A stretch of 6,845 bases of DNA, taken from positions 1 through 6,845 of the forward strand of contig CAJTUD010000100.1 of the NCBI GenBank assembly GCA_910579725.1. The letters are read 5' to 3'. The notes below the pieces were generated by a model. That model searched no databases and was not told the DNA's origin. It saw only the letters and a list, made by a program, of their open reading frames with translations. This DNA comes from an uncultured Oscillospiraceae bacterium. Its GTDB lineage: Bacteria > Bacillota > Clostridia > Oscillospirales > Oscillospiraceae. The translations under genes and the position numbers were made by a program. Each line of letters begins with the position of its first letter. The stretch's first letter is position 1. Positions 5,164 through 6,845 of the stretch are shown here, one piece after another.

Positions 5164-6719
5164 GGCGGTTTCTGGCGGCGCTTCTGACGGCGGCGCTTCT
5201 GCTGAGCGGCTGCGGGGATCTGACCGAGCCGGATGACTTGGACGGCGAATGGGAAGAGTATCAGCCGTTCCTTCCGGAGGAGCCCCCGGAGGAACTGGAG
5301 GAGCCTGCGCCGGAATATCCCGCCGCGTTTTCCCTGCCCTATCACCGGAACCAGACGCTGGATCCTATCTCCTGCGGCGAGGGGATCCAGGAGATTGCGG
5401 CGGCGCTGCTCTATGAGCCGCTGTTCCGTCTGGATGAAGCGTTCCAGCCTGTGCCGCTGTTGTGTGAGAGCTGGGCGTGGGATGAAACAGGGCTGGTCTG
5501 CACGCTGACTCTGCGGCAGGGCATGACCTTTTCCGATGGTTCGCCGCTGACCGCCCGGGACGTTGCGGAGACGCTCCAGCGGGCCCGGGAGTCGGAGCGG
5601 TACGCCTACCGGCTGAGAAATGTGACGAACGTGACGGCCAGCCGCAGCGGGCAAGTGGTTATCACCCTGGCCGCGCCCAACCGGGGGCTGCCGGCGCTTC
5701 TGGATATCCCCATCGTCCGGCAGAGCACCGCCGGAGAGCGGGTTCCGCTGGGAACGGGGCCCTATTATCTGGTCTCTGGGGAAGGCGGAGAGGAGCGGCT
5801 CCAGGCCCGGGAGGACTGGTGGCAGGGGAAGCACCTGCCGGTGGACGTCATCCCGCTGGTTCACGCCAAGGATCAGGAAACCGCGCTGTATCTGTTCTCT
5901 ACCCGGCAGGTGGAACTGCTGCCGGTGGATCCCACCGATGACCCCTCTCTGGCCAGCGGTCAGGCACAGTCCACCGGACAGCCTACCGCCGTTATGCAGT
6001 TCATCGGGTTCAACGTCGGCGAGGGTCGGCTCTTTTCTGACGCTTCCCTCCGGGCCCTGTTCAGCCGGGGAATTGACCGGGAGACTCTGGCGGACGCGCA
6101 GATGGCAAAGCTGGTGCAGGCGGCTCAATTCCCTGTGCCGCCCTCCTCGCCCCTTTATCCCAAGAACCTGGAAAAGGCGTACAGCGAAGACGAGCTGCTC
6201 AGCGCACTCCGCGCCGCCGGACAGGATACCGGGGAGCGGAAGGAGCTCACCATGCTGGTCAGCGGGGACGACGCCTTCCGGGCGGCCAGTGCGCGGTTCA
6301 TTGCCAGAGAGCTATCCCGTCTGGACTGGAAAATCAACGTTGTGGAACTGCCCTGGGAAGAGTATCTGGCTGCGCTGGAGGCCGGGGAGTTTGATCTGTA
6401 TTTTGGAGAGGTGCGTTTGACTGCCGACTGGGATCTGACGGATCTGTCGGGAACCGAGGGGACCCTTAATTACGGCGGTTATGCCAACGATGTAACAGAC
6501 ATTCTGCTTGAGCTCTATCTCTCTTCGGAGGATCAGACGGATGCCTCCAGGCGGCTGTACAGTCACCTTCAGGCGGCTGCGCCCTTTGCACCGGTCTGCT
6601 TTAGAAATTATTCCGTTCTGACCCATCCGGATGTGGTGGAGGGACTCGCGCCTGGTCCATCGGATATCTTCCGCGGGTTGGACCAGTGGGTCATCCATCT
6701 GGAGGAGATTCAGGCATAA
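5160..6719 (+). CDS. ABC transporter substrate-binding lipoprotein, family 5 (OppA/DppA-like)
   Basis: A 519-residue extracytoplasmic solute-binding protein, probably anchored to the outer face of the cell membrane. Members bind peptides, nickel chelates or other small solutes and deliver them to an ABC permease; the ligand here is unknown. The N-terminus is a short lipoprotein signal peptide, MRRFLAALLTAALLLSGC (GTG read as Met), with lipobox LSGC and lipidated C18. A Glu/Pro-rich linker follows (about 20-54). The SBP_bac_5 core starts near residue 56, with LDPISCGEG (67-75), ALLYEPLFRLDE (82-93) and LTLRQGMTFSDGSPLTARDV (116-135), the hallmark segment of the family. Later parts include LGTGPYYL (197-204) and FIGFNVGEG with LFSDASLRALFSRGIDRETLA (281-311). 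Length is usual for the family. The start overlaps the pgeF stop as GTGA, implying coupling. No permease or ATPase genes are in the window, so it is an orphan here. Tandem stops TAATAG end it. Confidence 0.94.
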   Translation: MRRFLAALLTAALLLSGCGDLTEPDDLDGEWEEYQPFLPEEPPEELEEPAPEYPAAFSLPYHRNQTLDPISCGEGIQEIAAALLYEPLFRLDEAFQPVPLLCESWAWDETGLVCTLTLRQGMTFSDGSPLTARDVAETLQRARESERYAYRLRNVTNVTASRSGQVVITLAAPNRGLPALLDIPIVRQSTAGERVPLGTGPYYLVSGEGGEERLQAREDWWQGKHLPVDVIPLVHAKDQETALYLFSTRQVELLPVDPTDDPSLASGQAQSTGQPTAVMQFIGFNVGEGRLFSDASLRALFSRGIDRETLADAQMAKLVQAAQFPVPPSSPLYPKNLEKAYSEDELLSALRAAGQDTGERKELTMLVSGDDAFRAASARFIARELSRLDWKINVVELPWEEYLAALEAGEFDLYFGEVRLTADWDLTDLSGTEGTLNYGGYANDVTDILLELYLSSEDQTDASRRLYSHLQAAAPFAPVCFRNYSVLTHPDVVEGLAPGPSDIFRGLDQWVIHLEEIQA

Positions 6720-6761
6720 TAGTTACCGTCCTGACGGATGGCGGAAGGGAATACTTGCAAC

Positions 6762-6794
6762 AAAGGCAGGCGCGGCATTGCCGCACCTGCCTTT
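6762..6794. terminator. Hairpin after the lipoprotein gene, possible bidirectional terminator
   Basis: AAAGGCAGG (6762-6770) pairs with CCTGCCTTT (6786-6794). After a single C-A mismatch, GCGGC pairs with GCCGC around the loop ATT, giving 14 pairs. On the + strand the stem ends in TTT followed by CAGCC, which is a weak U-tract. On the - strand it is followed by TTTGTTG, which is somewhat better. Its position 43 bases after the lipoprotein stop suits the terminator of this gene run, shared with a convergent neighbour. Confidence 0.6.
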
Positions 6795-6845
6795 CAGCCT
6801 GTCGAAAAAAGGCCTGTCTGGCTTCATAACCAGACAGGCCACAAA
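6794..6845 (-). repeat. 52-bp inverted repeat, right copy
   Basis: Exact reverse complement of 4-55, without a single mismatch. Its inner end shares one base with the hairpin 6762-6794. On the - strand the order terminator hairpin, T6, 11-base linker, second hairpin is the same as at the left end, although the second hairpins have unrelated sequences. The window stops at the outer edge of the repeat, so its full length may be greater than 52 bases. Confidence 0.95.
6805..6840 (-). terminator. Intrinsic terminator for a - strand gene to the right
   Basis: Read on the - strand, an 11-bp perfect stem (6840-6830 with 6821-6811) around an 8-base loop is followed by six T (6810-6805). It would stop transcription entering from the right, implying a convergent gene beyond the window. 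On the + strand no T-run follows within the window, so it is directional toward the left. Confidence 0.8.

Noticed and set aside
1..6845. Composite transposon or integrative element bounded by the 52-bp repeats
   Set aside because: No transposase, integrase or resolvase is present, no target duplication can be seen, and the cargo includes the housekeeping gene secA. The repeats contain ordinary terminators.

Overview
The window looks like ordinary chromosome from a GC-rich member of the Clostridia, probably the Oscillospiraceae. This rests on strong AGGAGG-type ribosome binding sites, a long clostridial-style SecA with a CxC...CC zinc tail, a lipoprotein-type solute-binding protein, and very short gene spacing. 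The family-level placement comes from memory of similar proteins and is only moderately sure. All recognisable genes are on the + strand.

Layout from left to right. The first ~85 bases hold two tandem intrinsic terminators that close an upstream gene outside the window. About 360 gene-free bases follow. They contain a strong imperfect hairpin, a second inverted repeat, and at their right end a good sigma-A type promoter. secA, a 919-residue preprotein translocase ATPase, starts about 50 bases downstream of that promoter. Next come a broken gene of unknown function (two in-frame stops and one frameshift), a RimJ/RimL-like GNAT acetyltransferase, pgeF (laccase-domain/peptidoglycan editing factor family), and a family-5 ABC substrate-binding lipoprotein. 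The last three genes are tightly packed: the pgeF ribosome binding site overlaps the acetyltransferase stop codon, and the lipoprotein gene overlaps the pgeF stop codon by four bases (GTGA). The run secA to lipoprotein can plausibly be one transcript, because no further promoter or clear internal terminator is visible. A very stable hairpin at the end of the pseudogene could separate or stabilise parts of that transcript.

The gene products do not form one obvious pathway. SecA drives Sec export, which the lipoprotein needs to reach the outer face of the membrane. PgeF family members act in cell-wall precursor quality control or purine nucleoside chemistry. The acetyltransferase substrate is unknown.

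The most unusual feature is at the two edges. The same 52-base sequence, containing a complete terminator hairpin plus T-tract, occurs perfectly at both ends in inverted orientation. It could allow inversion of the whole segment, it could be a duplicated terminator, or it could simply be where a short-read assembly broke. I see no CRISPR array, tRNA, rRNA, transposase, phage gene or defence system, and no convincing novel system beyond these observations.
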